A DNA stretch of 64,000 nt from Odobenus rosmarus divergens (Eukaryota; Chordata; Mammalia; Carnivora; Odobenidae): assembly GCF_000321225.1 (NCBI RefSeq), contig NW_004450324.1, positions 1,354,351-1,418,350 on the forward strand, in the 5' to 3' direction. Every line of letters begins with the position of its first letter. Position 1 is the first letter of the stretch. Below the pieces are notes generated by a model, which saw only the letters and a list, made by a program, of their open reading frames with translations, did not search any database and was not told where the DNA came from. Positions 35,229 through 47,689 of this stretch are shown here, one piece after another. The translations under genes and the position numbers were made by a program.

Positions 35229-35894
35229 AAATGTCACCACAAGTCCCCCTGTGGACAGAGACCTACGCAGAGAGAAGGCCTATGAATATTGCTGGTGGCA
35301 AGATTCTAAGGAGAAAGACAAGTAGTGAACAATTCTTGGAGAGGCCTTGCATTCATTTTAAGCTGTTTCCTGTTTTATACTATGCTGAAGTCTGTTCTAG
35401 GCCCAGACCTCTGGCAAAACTGAGAATCAGACTTAGAGACGATGAGCCATAAGCAGCCCAGATCATGCCATGGAGCTAGTTGGGTGAAGACCCTGCCACT
35501 GCCACCCAGGTCACAGCCAATGCATGCAGTGGCCACCACTGCTAGAATTGCCACAATCACCGACCTGGGAGATGGAGCACAGCTGCTTCCACGGGCATCA
35601 CCCGCCACTGCTTCTTCACACCACTGGCTTCTACTTCACAGTACCATGAGTGCATCTGATTGGCTTGGCCTCCAGCATGGTTCCTTAGTCTTATCTGGAA
35701 AGGAGGCTTGGAAAGAGTATAAGCATCTTCAGCTTCTATAGTAGGAAGCAGGCTCTGCTTCCTCCACACAGAGGAAAAGGGTTCAGAAGCTGAGCAGCCC
35801 AGAAGGATGACAAATGCCCACAAGCTGGACAAATTAGTTCTATAGAAGAGAAGTACCCTGGGCTTTTGGAGCAGAGAATGGTCACTCTGAAGAG
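35229..35894. other. Intergenic, GC-richer segment
   Basis: Moderately GC-rich 35440-35700 with overlapping open frames on both strands ('gccactgccacccaggtcac'). It may be an old LTR or transposon piece; I cannot name it. Confidence 0.35.
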
Positions 35895-36150
35895 GTATGG
35901 ACAAGGAAGGCTTTACCCAATCGGTGAGAGTTGACCAAGTTTTGAAGGATGAGAAAATTTGTAGGGTTGTGCATAGGGAAGGGAGGAGGAATTCTAGATA
36001 AATGAAATGACATGAACAAGAATGCAGAACTGGGAAGACAGGGAGAGGAATCCAAGTTCACTGGAGCTAAGTTTCATGGTGAGTCACTAATGAAAGAAGA
36101 GTGGAAAGGACAGGAATGACATTGAGGTAGGAAGGTTTGTTAACAGTAGT
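35895..36150 (-). repeat. L2 fragment
   Basis: 'gttttgaaggatgagaaaat' followed by 'agggaggaggaattctagat' reads as antisense L2. Only moderately clear. Confidence 0.45.
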
Positions 36151-36494
36151 TCAATGCAACCGATGCGGGGTTTGATGGGAGTATTTGCATATTTTTTGTG
36201 TGTACTTTCACTGCTTTATCAAAAAATCATGTCCTTGTCAATTTGAATCTCATTCTCAGTCTTTAGGAGAATAGACTTGTTTTTATGAATTGCTAGGAGC
36301 CTGTTGTTTTTTTCTTTGTTCATTGTTTGTGATTTTTGTTGTTGCTGCTGCTGTATTTTGCTGATAGAGAGGCTAACTCCTTTATACTTTGAATTTGTAT
36401 TACATTGTATCCACAGAGGAATTTAGCAGGAATCTTTTAGTTGATTCTAAGAGTGACCCCTACCTACAGCTTTTAATCAAACTAGGTATCATAA

Positions 36495-36700
36495 TCCATT
36501 TTTTGAAACACTTGTTATGCACATAACATGTGCCAACCTCACTATATAGTGTTTTCATCCACATATCTAATTAAATCATAAAATTACTCTTTTATTTATG
36601 AAAAAACAGAATCTGAGAGAATAAGTAATTTGCGCAGTAGCACACAGGAAGGGGTGGCATAGGGATTCTAACTCAGGTCTGTCTAACCTAATTCCTCCAG
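36495..36700 (-). repeat. MIR
   Basis: 'ataacatgtgccaacctcac' to 'attctaactcaggtctgtct', spaced as in MIR. Confidence 0.6.
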
Positions 36701-38679
36701 CATCTAATGGCTTCTCCCATCAGAGTGCAATTTGAAATTATGCTTTTTTGGCTGCGCTGTCCAGAAAGTCTGTGATGTTTTGATTCTAGTCATTCTGAAG
36801 CCAAGAGTGGAGACTCAGTTTTAAAGGACTCAGAGGGGCAGATCTTGTTTGGCATCCTACGCAGGAGTACCTGGCCTTGAATCAACAGATCTTTTGTCTT
36901 GCCAAGGGCATCCTTTGCAGGTATAGAGGATAAGTATTGGCTGTTACCACAACTCTGCCTTGAAACCATATAAACTGCCTTCCTTGCTACTTCCTTGGCA
37001 ATACCAAGTACTTAAATACTGCCAACATGGTATACTCTTGTGTGATCAAGTTACACCTGAGGGGATGTGCCATACTCTTGTCTCATCCTCTGAACCAGGG
37101 GCTCCAAGTCCCAGAGAGTGGTAAGACAAACCAACATCCATGGACTAGGAATTATAATGGAGGTCCAGTGATAACCTACCAAGCTATTGCTGTCCTCATG
37201 CCATCCTCCACGCCCAGCAAAACTTAAGCAGAAATTTTAAGGTCTGGCCATCCAGGGTGATCTGCAACATTTGGCTTCCCATTTCTATTTTCTTTCTTTA
37301 TTCACCCTTTGAAAGAGTGACCACTAAGCATTAAAATGTAAAATCAAAAACAAAAACAAAAAAACAGGCAATGGGAGGAAGGTGGAAAAATAAGCAATCA
37401 TGGCTTCAAGCTTGACTGAACTTCTCCCTTGCTCTGCTGTCTTAGTAAACCGGACCCTGTAGCAAATGTCACAGACATTCACCACCCATGTCAAGTCCTT
37501 ACTCCCTAGACCTGCAATCTGCAGATCACTTTGTCTTCTATTTCATTGAGAAACAGAGGCCATCAGTTAGAAAATCTTTCCTTTCCTCTCACCCTGCAAA
37601 CTCCTCTTGATTTAGAAGTGTTTCAAAGCTAAGTTCCTACTTTTCAAAGCTAAGCTCTCCTCCTGTGCTTCTAATACCACCAGTCTTACCTACCTTCTTC
37701 TGTAACCTGCTCCATGAATGACCCTGATTTTTGTCTCCCAAGTCTTAGCCCACAAAGATGTTCAAGGATACCATATCTTAAAGACAAACTCACCAAAGCC
37801 TTTCCTACCCCTAACCCCACACATGGTCAGTTTATGTCTTGTTGCCTTTGCACAGACTTGTTGAAAAGGTAGGGTTCCCTGTGTTATCCGTATTTTCTCA
37901 ACTCCCACTCACTCTTTGATGCAATATGGCATCTTCACTGAAACTGCTTCCCCCAGACCAACAAGTGTTGGACTTCTGGGTTTTTGTTATTGTTTGTTAG
38001 TTGGTTGGTTTTTCCTGACTAACACTCCTGGTGGTCACAGTTAGAGGAATATAAATGTATATATACAGTTAGAGGGAGGCCAGTCTGGACCATTTTGTTT
38101 CCTTCTCTGGAATTTGATACCTAAGTGGAGACACACCAGGGAAGATGTGAATGCTGAGCCATCAGTTGGCATCACTGTGAAGAAAAAGTCCATCCACTCT
38201 TCCTGCTCAGATTTCCGGGGGTCTTTATTTCCTGGCTTCCTGAGGCCTGGTTGTTCAGCTTTTCATGAGACTCTGTAATCTATACTCTATCCTGATAGCC
38301 CCCTTTCCTTCTTAATTTAGAGAGGAGGGAATGGGGAATGATGGCTACTGGACAAAGGTTTCATTCTTTCATGAGGTATCTTCCCTCACCTACATCCTAA
38401 GATTATGGGAATATGGAAAGTAAATTTCTGACATCAAAATTCTCTAAAAGCTTAGAATTATCAAGCAAAATCATTAGCGTGAATCTATTAGAGTCTACTT
38501 CCCCTGAGTTGCCTTGCACAGATTTTCCCTTCCATACGCAGCATGCAAAGGTAGAGTGGTGATGACTGAAAAAACGAAGGAATGTGATAGGGATGCTTAT
38601 CATTAATTAGTTAGAAGAATAAAGAATTGAGTTGACTTATTCTCAAGCCCAAGAAGCCTGAAGATGAGCACACATGAAG
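36701..38679. other. Intergenic, unclassified 2 kb
   Basis: CT-rich parts at 37440-37720 hint at an ancient LINE, but no landmark is clear. A 13-bp 'tttcaaagctaag' is repeated at 37621 and 37643. Confidence 0.35.
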
Positions 38680-38808
38680 TCAGGAAGCCTAAGGTCTGTG
38701 TTCTGGAAGATCCAGGTTTAAATCCCAGCTCTATCACTTACTCTGAATTTAGGCTTCAAACTTCTCTAAGCCTCAGTTTCTTTACCTGGAAAATGCAGAT
38801 AATAAAGT
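38680..38808 (+). repeat. MIR SINE, 5' part (split by the RPL23A pseudogene)
   Basis: The order 'ggtttaaatcccagctctatcacttac' then 'cctcagtttctttacctggaaaatg' follows the MIR consensus (sequence abridged, positions 38714-38795). It stops exactly where the pseudogene begins. Confidence 0.8.
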
Positions 38809-39336
38809 CATGTATGACTTTTCAAGAAGATGGTGCCAAGAGCAAAGAAGGAAGCCCATATGCCTCTCATAGCCAAAGCCAAGGCAAAGGCTTTGAAGGC
38901 CAAGAAAGTGGTGCTGGAAGATGTTCACAACCACACACACACACGGAAGATCTACATGTCACCCATCTTCAGGCAGCCCAAGAAACTGCACCTCCAAAGG
39001 CAGCCCAAGTATCCTCATTAGAGTGCCCTCAGGAGAAACAGATTTGACCACTCTGCCATCAAGCTCCCCTTAATTAAGTCAGCCATGAAGAAGATAGAAT
39101 AGCACACACGTGTTCATTCCACTTGTGAGGGCCAACAAGCACCAGATCAAATGGGTTATGAAGAAGGTCTATGATATTGATATGGCCAAGGTCAATACCC
39201 TGAATAGGCCTGATGGAAGGAAGAAGGCATATGTTTCACTAGCCTCTGACTAGGTTGCTTTGGAGGATGACAACAAACTTGGGATCACTTAAACTCAGTC
39301 CAGCTGGCTAATTTTAAATTCTTTCAGCATAAAAAA
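38809..39336 (+). pseudogene. RPL23A pseudogene: RPL23A processed pseudogene
   Basis: Ribosomal protein uL23 (RPL23A) binds 28S rRNA near the exit tunnel; this copy is dead. It starts at ATG 38830 with a protein close to M(A)P(K)AKKEA, then [10 protein letters not shown]. The original stop position is TAA at 39290-39292, after GI(T). There are in-frame stops after the QPKYPH segment (near 39018), at 'gaatag' and at 'gactag' (39249-39252), plus a small deletion near 39098-39110 relative to the parent. No introns are present and an RPL23A-like 3' UTR follows ('agctggctaatttt'). Short similar sequences (ATAATAAAGT at 38799-38808, ATAATAAAAGT at 39337-39347) look like a target duplication inside a MIR. 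This is typical L1-driven retroposition. Confidence 0.93.
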
Positions 39337-39347
39337 ATAATAAAAGT

Positions 39348-39455
39348 GTCTACCGTGTAAAGTTCTTGTGAAGATGAAATGAGCTGCAAACAAATTTTGC
39401 ATGGATAGCAGAGTATCTGTAAGCCAGTGAGTGATCAATAAACAAAAATTGCTAT
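39348..39455 (+). repeat. MIR SINE, 3' part (continuation)
   Basis: 'cttgtgaagatgaaatgag' followed by 'gtgatcaataaa' matches the MIR 3' half. It picks up where 38680-38808 stopped, so the two pieces were once one element. Confidence 0.75.
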
Positions 39456-39456
39456 G

Positions 39457-39613
39457 GGGGGTGGGAGGATGGGTTAGCCTGGTGATGGGTATTAAAGAGG
39501 GCACGTTCTGCGTGGAGCACTGGGTGTTATGCACAAACAATGAATCATGGAACACTACATCAAAAACTAATGATGTAATGTATGGTGATTAACATAACAA
39601 TAAAAATTTTTTA
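39457..39613 (+). mobile_element. 5'-truncated carnivore L1, 3' end only
   Basis: This is the L1 3' terminus ('gatgggtattaaagaggg', 'gagcactgggtgttat') ending in an A-rich tail. A perfect 13-bp target duplication, AAAAATTGCTATG, is at 39444-39456 and 39614-39626. It was inserted at the end of the split MIR. Confidence 0.92.
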
Positions 39614-40224
39614 AAAAATTGCTATGACTACTATTTTTTTAAATATAATCTTACTGGCTTGCCACAAGTTAATCTATGAGCGGACAGTCATAAAGAAATC
39701 ACATTTTAACTGCTTTTAAAATTTATTTTAAAATCATCATAAAATTCCCTAAAAGGAAAATATTGGTTTGGATCCTTTGAGAAGAAAAGATAGATCTAAG
39801 CATTCAGTGACAATAGCTGAGCTTCCTAAGAGAACATAGCAACTTGGTTACTAGGGAATTTTTTCCTGACTGAGGCAGAAACAATCATGTGTTAACATAT
39901 CACTTGAGATATGTGTCATGTTTAGGAATCCTTATTGTTCAAGGAAATAAAGGAAGAGGGGCAACCTCTCATTGTACAGAATAAGACAAAAAAGAAAGAG
40001 TACTGGATGCAGAAACTGAAGATTACTACGGCAGTTAACATTTCATCTAAAGCTGCAAAGTAGACAGGTGAGCACTATATGGGTCTCAAGCCTAGAAGGC
40101 ATGAAAAATGTAGATGCACACCCAGAACATAACCCTAACAGTTTCCTAAAAGCAATAAGGAAGATGCTAATTTTGTGAGGTGTATAATACTGGGGCTTTA
40201 AATCCTGTTCCTGGTGTTTCTTCT

Positions 40225-40460
40225 TTATTCGCGTCATTACGTTACAGCACAGTCTTGAACAAGTTACTTGGATTGAACCAGGCCTTATATCCCTAGTCTA
40301 CTGCTTAGTAACTGTATGACCTTGGCCCATATGACCCACCCTTTCTGTCATCTGTAGAATGTGGCAAATAAAAATACTTGCCATACTGCCTTAAAGAATT
40401 ATCAGAAACATGAAAGAATGTGAACATAATTTGTCAATAATAGAGCATGATACAAATGTC
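40225..40460 (+). repeat. MIR, possibly with an internal duplication
   Basis: 'ctgcttagtaactgtatgac', 'tgtcatctgtagaatgtggc', 'taaagaattatcagaaacat'. The segment resembling 'cttgaacaagttactt' appears ahead of its usual place, so two fragments may be joined. Confidence 0.55.
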
Positions 40461-41127
40461 ATTATGCAAGATTCGGTGGTCAATGAATGGTTAAACATTT
40501 TACATTCTATTTTAAGGGTATATGTTTATGGTGAAAGCAAAATTGACTTCATCATAGACTTATTTAAAATAAATATGTAAACTATGAGATCCGGCATTAG
40601 ACACCACCTGGTGGCAGTTAGGAATAATGCAAGTACATTGCTGAGCTACCGCAAATGTCACAGAAAAGTGAAGTGCAAGGGATATTGAGAATCTCAAAGA
40701 GGGACTCAGACTAAAATGAGCAGAAATGAGACGTGGCATACCTAGGATTGAAGTTCTAAATGGCTCTAGGGTTCGGTGGGCTATAAGCTGCAGCAAAGCC
40801 ATTGCTTGGCTCAACTGCAGCTAAATTAGGGGAAGAAAATCAAGCCTCTTATTTAAATTTGACTTCCCAAGGACCAGCATGGTAGTATCAAGAAGAAAAT
40901 AAAAAGGAAAAAAAAAACTAAGGAAAGGAGAAAGGGAGGTAGAGAGGGAGAAAAAATCTTAGCAGAAACTATAAACCAGCCCATTCTGTATGCTTTTATT
41001 TTGTTAGGGTTTTTTTTTCCTTCTAGTTGCCAATTCAAGTTTCTTTTGAAAAATTCCAACTCTATGCTAACCAAATTAAGTTAAATAGGGCTGACATGGC
41101 ATAGATGGAAAGAAACAATGTGTCTTT

Positions 41128-41295
41128 TTCCCCCCAAAGATTTTATTTATTTATTTGACAGAGAGAGTGAGCATAAGCCGGGGAACGGGGAGGGGGAGTG
41201 GGGGGAGAGGGAGAAGCAGACTCCCTGCTGAAGACCCTGGGATCATGACCTGAGCTGAAGGCAGACGCTTAACCATCTGAACCACCCAGGCATCC
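41128..41295 (-). mobile_element. Carnivore tRNA-Lys SINE, short internal deletion
   Basis: A reverse copy lacking part of the 'gggagcccgatgcggggctcg' region. The perfect duplication AACAATGTGTCTTT is at 41114-41127 and 41296-41309. Confidence 0.94.
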
Positions 41296-41814
41296 AACAA
41301 TGTGTCTTTCTTGGCCCTTTGTGATGGAACAAATCTGCCCTGACCAAGAATGCTAGGAAGAGCCCATGAAGTAGGGCAAATAAGGGCTAAAAATTGAGAC
41401 AGTCTATGGAAGACAGCTAAATTCACAGTTCAGCTGTACTTTCTTGCCTAGGATGATGCACACAACACCAGCCCCCGAGTTACAGGGTAACTTCTCCAGT
41501 CTCAATTGCCTTTTGATGCTGGCATCCCCTAGCAAAAACAGGGAAATGTCTTCCCTTAAAGTTGTAGCCTTTATGTCTTGGTCTTCCTCCATATCCTCTT
41601 TTACAGGAGGTCACCATCATGCTCCCAGGCAGCTGCAGAGCATGCTCAGTATGTGATTTGTCCATGATGACTTTTCCCTGCAATGTGAGGAAATTTAGGA
41701 AACAGACTATTGCTGCATCATACCAGCTTCCCAGACAATCAAGAACTTGGGCTCCAATTACAGAGTGAACTGATAGAAATTCTCCAACCAGCTAGTCAAC
41801 CCCAGCCTTCCACA

Positions 41815-41895
41815 TGAAAATTCACTTAATTTACATAATGCTGTGAAGTAGGTGCTATTATGATCCCCACTTTGCAGCCTGTGAAAATCGGGACT
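41815..41895 (-). repeat. MIR fragment
   Basis: 'tgaagtaggtgctattatga' then 'ccccactttgcagc' is a short antisense MIR core. Confidence 0.5.
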
Positions 41896-42084
41896 CTTCC
41901 TTGATGAAGACTCAGAAGATAGGCATACCCCCAAAAGTGATATAATATAGAGACCAGAAAAAGTCATAAAACATTTATTGGAATTCTAATGGGATGCACA
42001 AAGTCATGGCTATTATGAAGTAGCAAAAATTTATAAAAGAAACACAGAGATGCAAATTGAGATGGCTGACTCTTTTTTCCTTTG

Positions 42085-42330
42085 GCAATGAATGCTAGAT
42101 TTTGTAAATTAATGTAAAGTCTTCTGACATATATTGTCAAATTGTATTTCAAAGTGTGGTAATAATCTACAGTCCTACACAAAACCCCCAAGAATGCCTG
42201 TTTCATTTCATTAAGCATCACACATTTAAGAGTCTTTGCTACTTTGATACACAAGAAAACAATATTTAGGTAATTTTGCATTTCTTTGAACATTTTCTTG
42301 TATGTGTCCTTTTCTGTGTATTATCTAGTA
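42085..42330 (-). mobile_element. Old L1M fragment
   Basis: An antisense ORF2-tail pattern: 'taatctacagtcctacacaa', 'tttgctactttgatacacaa', 'gcatttctttgaacattttc'. Strongly diverged. Confidence 0.55.
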
Positions 42331-42925
42331 TTTATATTTATGAAGTTTTAATATTTTAAATTATTTTATAAAAAATATAACCTTAAAAATACAGTAAAAA
42401 CAAATGTAGATTGTTATTAATTACATTTTGCATTAGAAGCAAAACATATTATAGCATTAGAACTCATGAAGTGGAGGAGAGTCTTGAAAAACTCTGTAGA
42501 TGTTCATAGGAAAAGAGAAAGAGTTGAGAGAGATGTTGATCCCAAACAGGATATAGAACGAAAAACAATCCTAAGAAGTCTAGGTATTCCCAGGGCTATG
42601 GTAAGATGGGAGGGGTAGATGAGAAGATTTGAAATAGAAGAACTAATTAAAGATGTGTTTTAAGAAAGCTGAGTTGAAATAAAAGGCTGCAATAACATTA
42701 AATAGGTGATGCTGTTGTGCAACCAGATTTGAGAACCATTGGTCTCATTGATTACTGCAGTCTCTTCTAGATGGAATCCTCTTTGAATTTAAATTTCAGC
42801 AATGTGTTTATATTTTATCACGTCCACTTCCTTTCTGTCCATAGTCACTTTGGAGGGAGAATGGAGGAAAAGAGCTTCCATACGAATTTTTGGAATTTAG
42901 TGATTTCAGAATAACACACAGTCTT

Positions 42926-43048
42926 GGGGCACCTGAGTGGCTCAGTCAGTAAGTGTCCAACTCTAGATCTCACTCAGGTCTTGATCTCAGGGTCATGAGT
43001 ATGAGCCCTGCATTGGGCTCCATGCTGGGCATGAGGCCTCCTTAAAAT

Positions 43049-43083
<35 letters not shown>
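42926..43083 (+). mobile_element. Older carnivore SINE with (AAC)n tail
   Basis: The head is 'ggggcacctgagtggctcag' and the body is short, without the CT-rich part. The tail has become (AAC)n at 43047-43083. Confidence 0.88.
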
Positions 43084-43086
<3 letters not shown>

Positions 43087-43730
43087 ATGGCCTCATAGAA
43101 ACAAATTATGACTTGATAAAAGATCAGGTGATCTCATGAATTTTTTTTAAACAAAGCTCTTTGCAGCATTTTTCCTATTAAGCCCCCTCATCTTAGGGGA
43201 AAAAATTAAATCTTTTACTATCATTTGGCTTTACTTGCCTTAATTTTTTATTTATGAGGTTTTTAAAAAATAGAAATGAATAAATTAATGGATGGAAATG
43301 GTCCCAAACCTTCTCACACTGATTAATCTGAAAAGTCCCTTTCAGCCAGTTTAAACGCTTTCCTCAAAGGCATCCCCCCAGTCTGCTTTCATGTTGGAGC
43401 CCTGCGCACAGAACCCTCTGCCGGTGTGAGTGGGCAGAAGCCACGGAAAGTACCTCGACTGGACTCCTCTGCGCAGGGCTGGGTGTGTGGCCAATTGCTG
43501 TCATGTCTGGAGCACCATGCAAGAAAATGGTCAAAGCCATGTTCAAGTGCCTTTGGGTCTTTCTTCTGTTGTGAACATGGGGCTCTTTTTCAGCACTGAA
43601 CTGTTGAAAATGCCAACCAGATTCAAAAACTGTGGTTAGCCAGTTCTTCCCGATCCTGGATGAGTGCTTGGGGGTGATTTCATTTATATTGATCCTTTAG
43701 ATGGAATTTTCAACTCACCAGTTGAGAATT
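43084..43730. other. Intergenic, with GC-richer 43340-43640
   Basis: A 300-bp island of higher GC between an old SINE and an L1. Open on both strands for about 60 codons without family resemblance. Confidence 0.35.
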
Positions 43731-43745
43731 ATAAGAGGGAATTTT

Positions 43746-44323
43746 GTTTCAAGTTTTTATTTAAATTCCAATTAACATATAGCATAATATTAGTTTCAGG
43801 AGTAGAATTTAGTGATTTATCATTTACATGTAACACCTAGTGGTCATCACAAGTGCCCTTCGTAATCCCCATCACCCATTTAGCCCATCCCCCATCCACC
43901 TCCCCTCTGGTAACTATCAGTTTGTTGTGTGTAGCTAAGAGTCTGTTTTATGGTTTGCCTCTCTTTTTTTCCCCCTATGTTCATCTGTTTGGTTTCTGAA
44001 ATTCCACATATAATTGAAATCATATGGTATTTGTCTTAGCATAATACACTCTAGCTCCATCCATGTTGTTGTGAATGGCAAGATTTCATTCTTTTTTTAT
44101 GGCTGAGCAATATTCCAGTCTATGTATACACCACAACTTCTTTATCCGTTCGTCAGTCAGTGGACATCTGGGCTCTTTCCATAATGTGACTATTGTTGAA
44201 ATGCTGCTATAAACATCAGGGTACATGTGTCCCTTTGAATCAGTGGTTTTGTATCCTTTGGGTATATACCTAGTAAGGCAATTGATGAATCATAGGGTAG
44301 TTCTATTTTTGACTTTTTGAGGA
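43746..44323 (-). mobile_element. 5'-truncated carnivore L1 (3' UTR and ORF2 tail)
   Basis: It starts with T-rich 'gtttcaagtttttatttaaa' (the poly-A end in reverse). The L1 3' UTR follows ('atagcataatattagtttca'), then the antisense ORF2 end ('ctagctccatccatgttgtt'). The perfect duplication ATAAGAGGGAATTTT is at 43731-43745 and 44324-44338, giving exact ends and a 578-bp insert. Confidence 0.95.
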
Positions 44324-44562
44324 ATAAGAGGGAATTTTTTGAAGTACTTTTTCTAAATGAAATTTTTTTGTGGTTATTGTATAGGTACTAAGACAGCTAT
44401 AACTTAGGCTTGATTGTGTTTGATGACAGCAACCCAAAATGACACAGAGAAAGAAACCTCAGAAATTTCGGGGGATTTTTCTGTTAAAATCTGACTAGCA
44501 GCTAACTCTTCACAGAAATTTTCCCTGCAAAATAGCCTTCCTTTTGAGATGCCCCCTTTTTT

Positions 44563-44741
44563 TTAAAGATTTTATTTATGTATTTATTTGAGAGAGAGAG
44601 CACAAGCCAAGGGGAGAGACAGAGGGAGAAGCAGACTCCCCACTGAGCAGGGAGCCCGATGTGGGGCTTGATCCCGGGACCTCAGGATCATGACCCGAGC
44701 AGAAGGCAGACACTTAACTGACTGAGCCACCCTTACACCCC
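44563..44741 (-). mobile_element. Carnivore tRNA-Lys SINE
   Basis: A reverse copy with a T-rich TGCCCCC/TGCCC duplication at the ends. Its head is altered to 'gccacccttacacccc'. Confidence 0.92.
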
Positions 44742-44756
44742 TGCCCTTTTTTTTTA

Positions 44757-47340
44757 AGGACTTTTAAGCCAAAGGTCAAGGGAGACTTTTTTCTTACCAG
44801 GGTCCAAATTAATTTAGTTTGCTTTTTGTTTGTTTGTTTTTTATCAAAGTTGCTTTATTCTCTTTTTAAGATTATATTAAATTATAAGCAGATACACTTC
44901 ACATTGGTTTCCACTTTTGCAGATGAACTTTCCCTCTTCCAGACCCATAAAAGGCTCTTCTCCCTTTTCTCTCCCCCATTTTCCTCCTCTGGCCCATCTC
45001 CCCAAGTTAGAAAGAGCTGAAGACAAAAGGTTCATCAAATTAAAATGCTGGCAACATAACTTGGTTTCTTTTCTCTTCTTTGATGTTACAGGCCTCCCAA
45101 AACAGGATGGCATCCAGTTGCAACTTTCTCTTACTCACTTGGGGGAATTGGGAGGAGAATGTCCTCTACTTTCTAATAACAAAGTAGCAAGCGTGCAACA
45201 ATTCTCTTGACCCTGTAGAAAGCCAAGAATGAAAAACATTTTATGCTTTCATTCTCTTTCTTATTGTTATAACTCATATAAATTATCTCCTGAGAATGGG
45301 ATGCCCTGGGCCTTTCTCTTCCATTCTCAGAAATAGTGTACCATTCTGGGTTTCCAGGTGATGAAAATATTGCCAAATGACAAATAGCCATGAAGACCCT
45401 TTGATCAGATTATTTCACAGTCTGCTCATACACAGTCCCTGTAGGCGCTGATATTTTAGAGTTTTATTATACTTTTAATAATACTTAAAAAAATAGAGCA
45501 CCTTTAATAGGCCGGTGATTTATTTTCTGCTTTGGATAAGTTCATAAGAGATGTGTACATTATGGGAATTGTATGTTTCCTTCACCTGCACATGAGGTCC
45601 ATGACATACAGACCACCTCTGGACTTAAGCTACAGGAATATAGGGAAACTTTGGTAAATATCAAGCTCTACCCTCAACTGCTGGTGCCCTACACCTGGAT
45701 CCTCACAGTTCATAGACTGTGGTTTGGGATTTTGTCTCTATTTGTCTAGAGCTCACAATTCCTTAATTCTTCCCTCTTTTTTGGCCCTCCTCTATTAGTC
45801 TAACTACTTGATCCTTGCTGCTTCCTTCCCCAGAAGGAAGTCAGAAGTTTAAGTCAGAAGCTTAGTTTGTTGGCATTGTATGTGTTTTCATGGGGTAGGT
45901 GTCCCAGGGGACGCCACTGCTCTGTTTGAGCACATTTCAACAATTTCTCAAAGTAAATGTGAACATGACCGTTGTTAAGACTTACATGTAAAGGCTTTAG
46001 AAAAGTGAAATATGAGAATAAAATGTGCTGGTTAGACCACAATTTGCAGAGAGAAGGTGGTTTAAAGTTCAGCCCACCCACACATTATGCATCCCACCAT
46101 CATTCCATAAGCCACCAGGCTCTGTGTAGGGCGGTTAGACCAGGCACATGTCTCTGCTCTGAGCATCTTATCTGCCTGGGTTTATGGGACCTTCCTGCCC
46201 CTCTCTGCTTTATGTCATCCTTTCTGAACTTGACCTTTCCATCCAGTTGACTTGTAGTATGTGCCAGGTTTCCACTGGTCTAGGCAAAGTCCTGCTCTGG
46301 TTCTCTTCATCCTCTCTACTGAAGTATTACATACAGCCACAGAGATACTAACAGGATTAAAAGACAAAGACATTCATCATAGACCTTTACATTTTTTGTC
46401 CCATCACTGGAACAGACTTCCATAGTACACTATGAATTGATATGTTTTCATAATTTATAGTTGTGATGATTAGCATACTTACATTTTATTACAATTTGTA
46501 TCAACAGCGTTATTGTTAATTATGAATGCTTATATAATGCAATTATATAAGTTTATTTTTAACTTTATCATTTTTGGTGTGCTGAAGCCTCAAAAAAGTA
46601 GTAGCCCAATCTCTCTTGGCCTGTAACCCTATAACAATATATGATGGATGCTGGGTGGAGTAGTCTACTATTGTTGCTCAGAGTTTAAAGTTAGCACGGA
46701 CAGCCATGCACAGGAAGACTTTCGAGGGGTGGACTTCAGGCTTCTGCATTGTATGGACTTCTCTCTCTCTCTATTATTATGCCTCACCAGAGCTTTTTAC
46801 CTTTTTGGCCTCTTACACACAAAGAATTGATATTTCTTATCAATGACATCTTGCCTAAACCTCAAGACATCTGACACCTCCTTATGTTCTCTCATTTCTT
46901 ATTTACTCTTTCTGCTCACTAATGCATCATGTCTATGCTCTGGCAAATGGAGGCGTCTGCAGGGATGTAGGGAGAAAGCTCTGGGGATAACCTTTCTTCC
47001 ACCTCTCTCCTGCTCCACCCCCACACCATGGAGATTGGTTCTCTAGAAAGAACTCAGGGAATACCCATAATGAACTTGGGCTTTGACTTTTTCTTCTATT
47101 TCCCCTTCTATACCTAACCAGAAAGATGCCTGATTATTCTAATCAGAGACCTTTAGAAAAGAAAATTCCAAAGACACTTTGAGCATTTGAACAGCATGTT
47201 TACATTGTGTGAAAAGGAATTTATAAGTATTTTTTAAATAGTGCTTTTGAGAGTCAAAGGAGAAAAAAATTACAAAGAGTAATATAGGAGATCTCTTATT
47301 CAGTCATTCTGAATTAAACATTGTTAATATTTTGTCTGAT
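44757..47340. other. Intergenic, repeat-poor 2.6 kb
   Basis: A (TTTG)n patch at 44822-44838. Otherwise no repeat or exon recognised. Confidence 0.4.
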
Positions 47341-47689
47341 TGACTCTCAGTCTTTGGTTTGTTAATTAAGAAATTATACACTATAGGTATAGGTCAGTCT
47401 CCTTTAAACCCTGTCCCCATGGTTATTCCCTCCCTGTTTCCCACACCCCTCTCTTCTGATGTGTTTGAGGTGCTATTTCCTTCCAGTCTATTCTCAAATA
47501 GATTTAGATTTATATGTAGTTTTACATATCACTACAAAAAATATGCCTATGCTTTTAAATGCTATGCACATATAAGAGATAAGCATGAGACACATGTAGG
47601 ATTGTTTTCTTTTGTACACATAAATAGCATATTATATGTATCATTATCTTTTCTTTTTCAGCATTGCTTTTGATATCTATTTATATTGA

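Noticed and set aside
38664..39047. 127-codon open frame on the plus strand
   Set aside because: It is a different frame crossing MIR and the RPL23A pseudogene; the ribosomal-protein similarity is in the frame from 38830.
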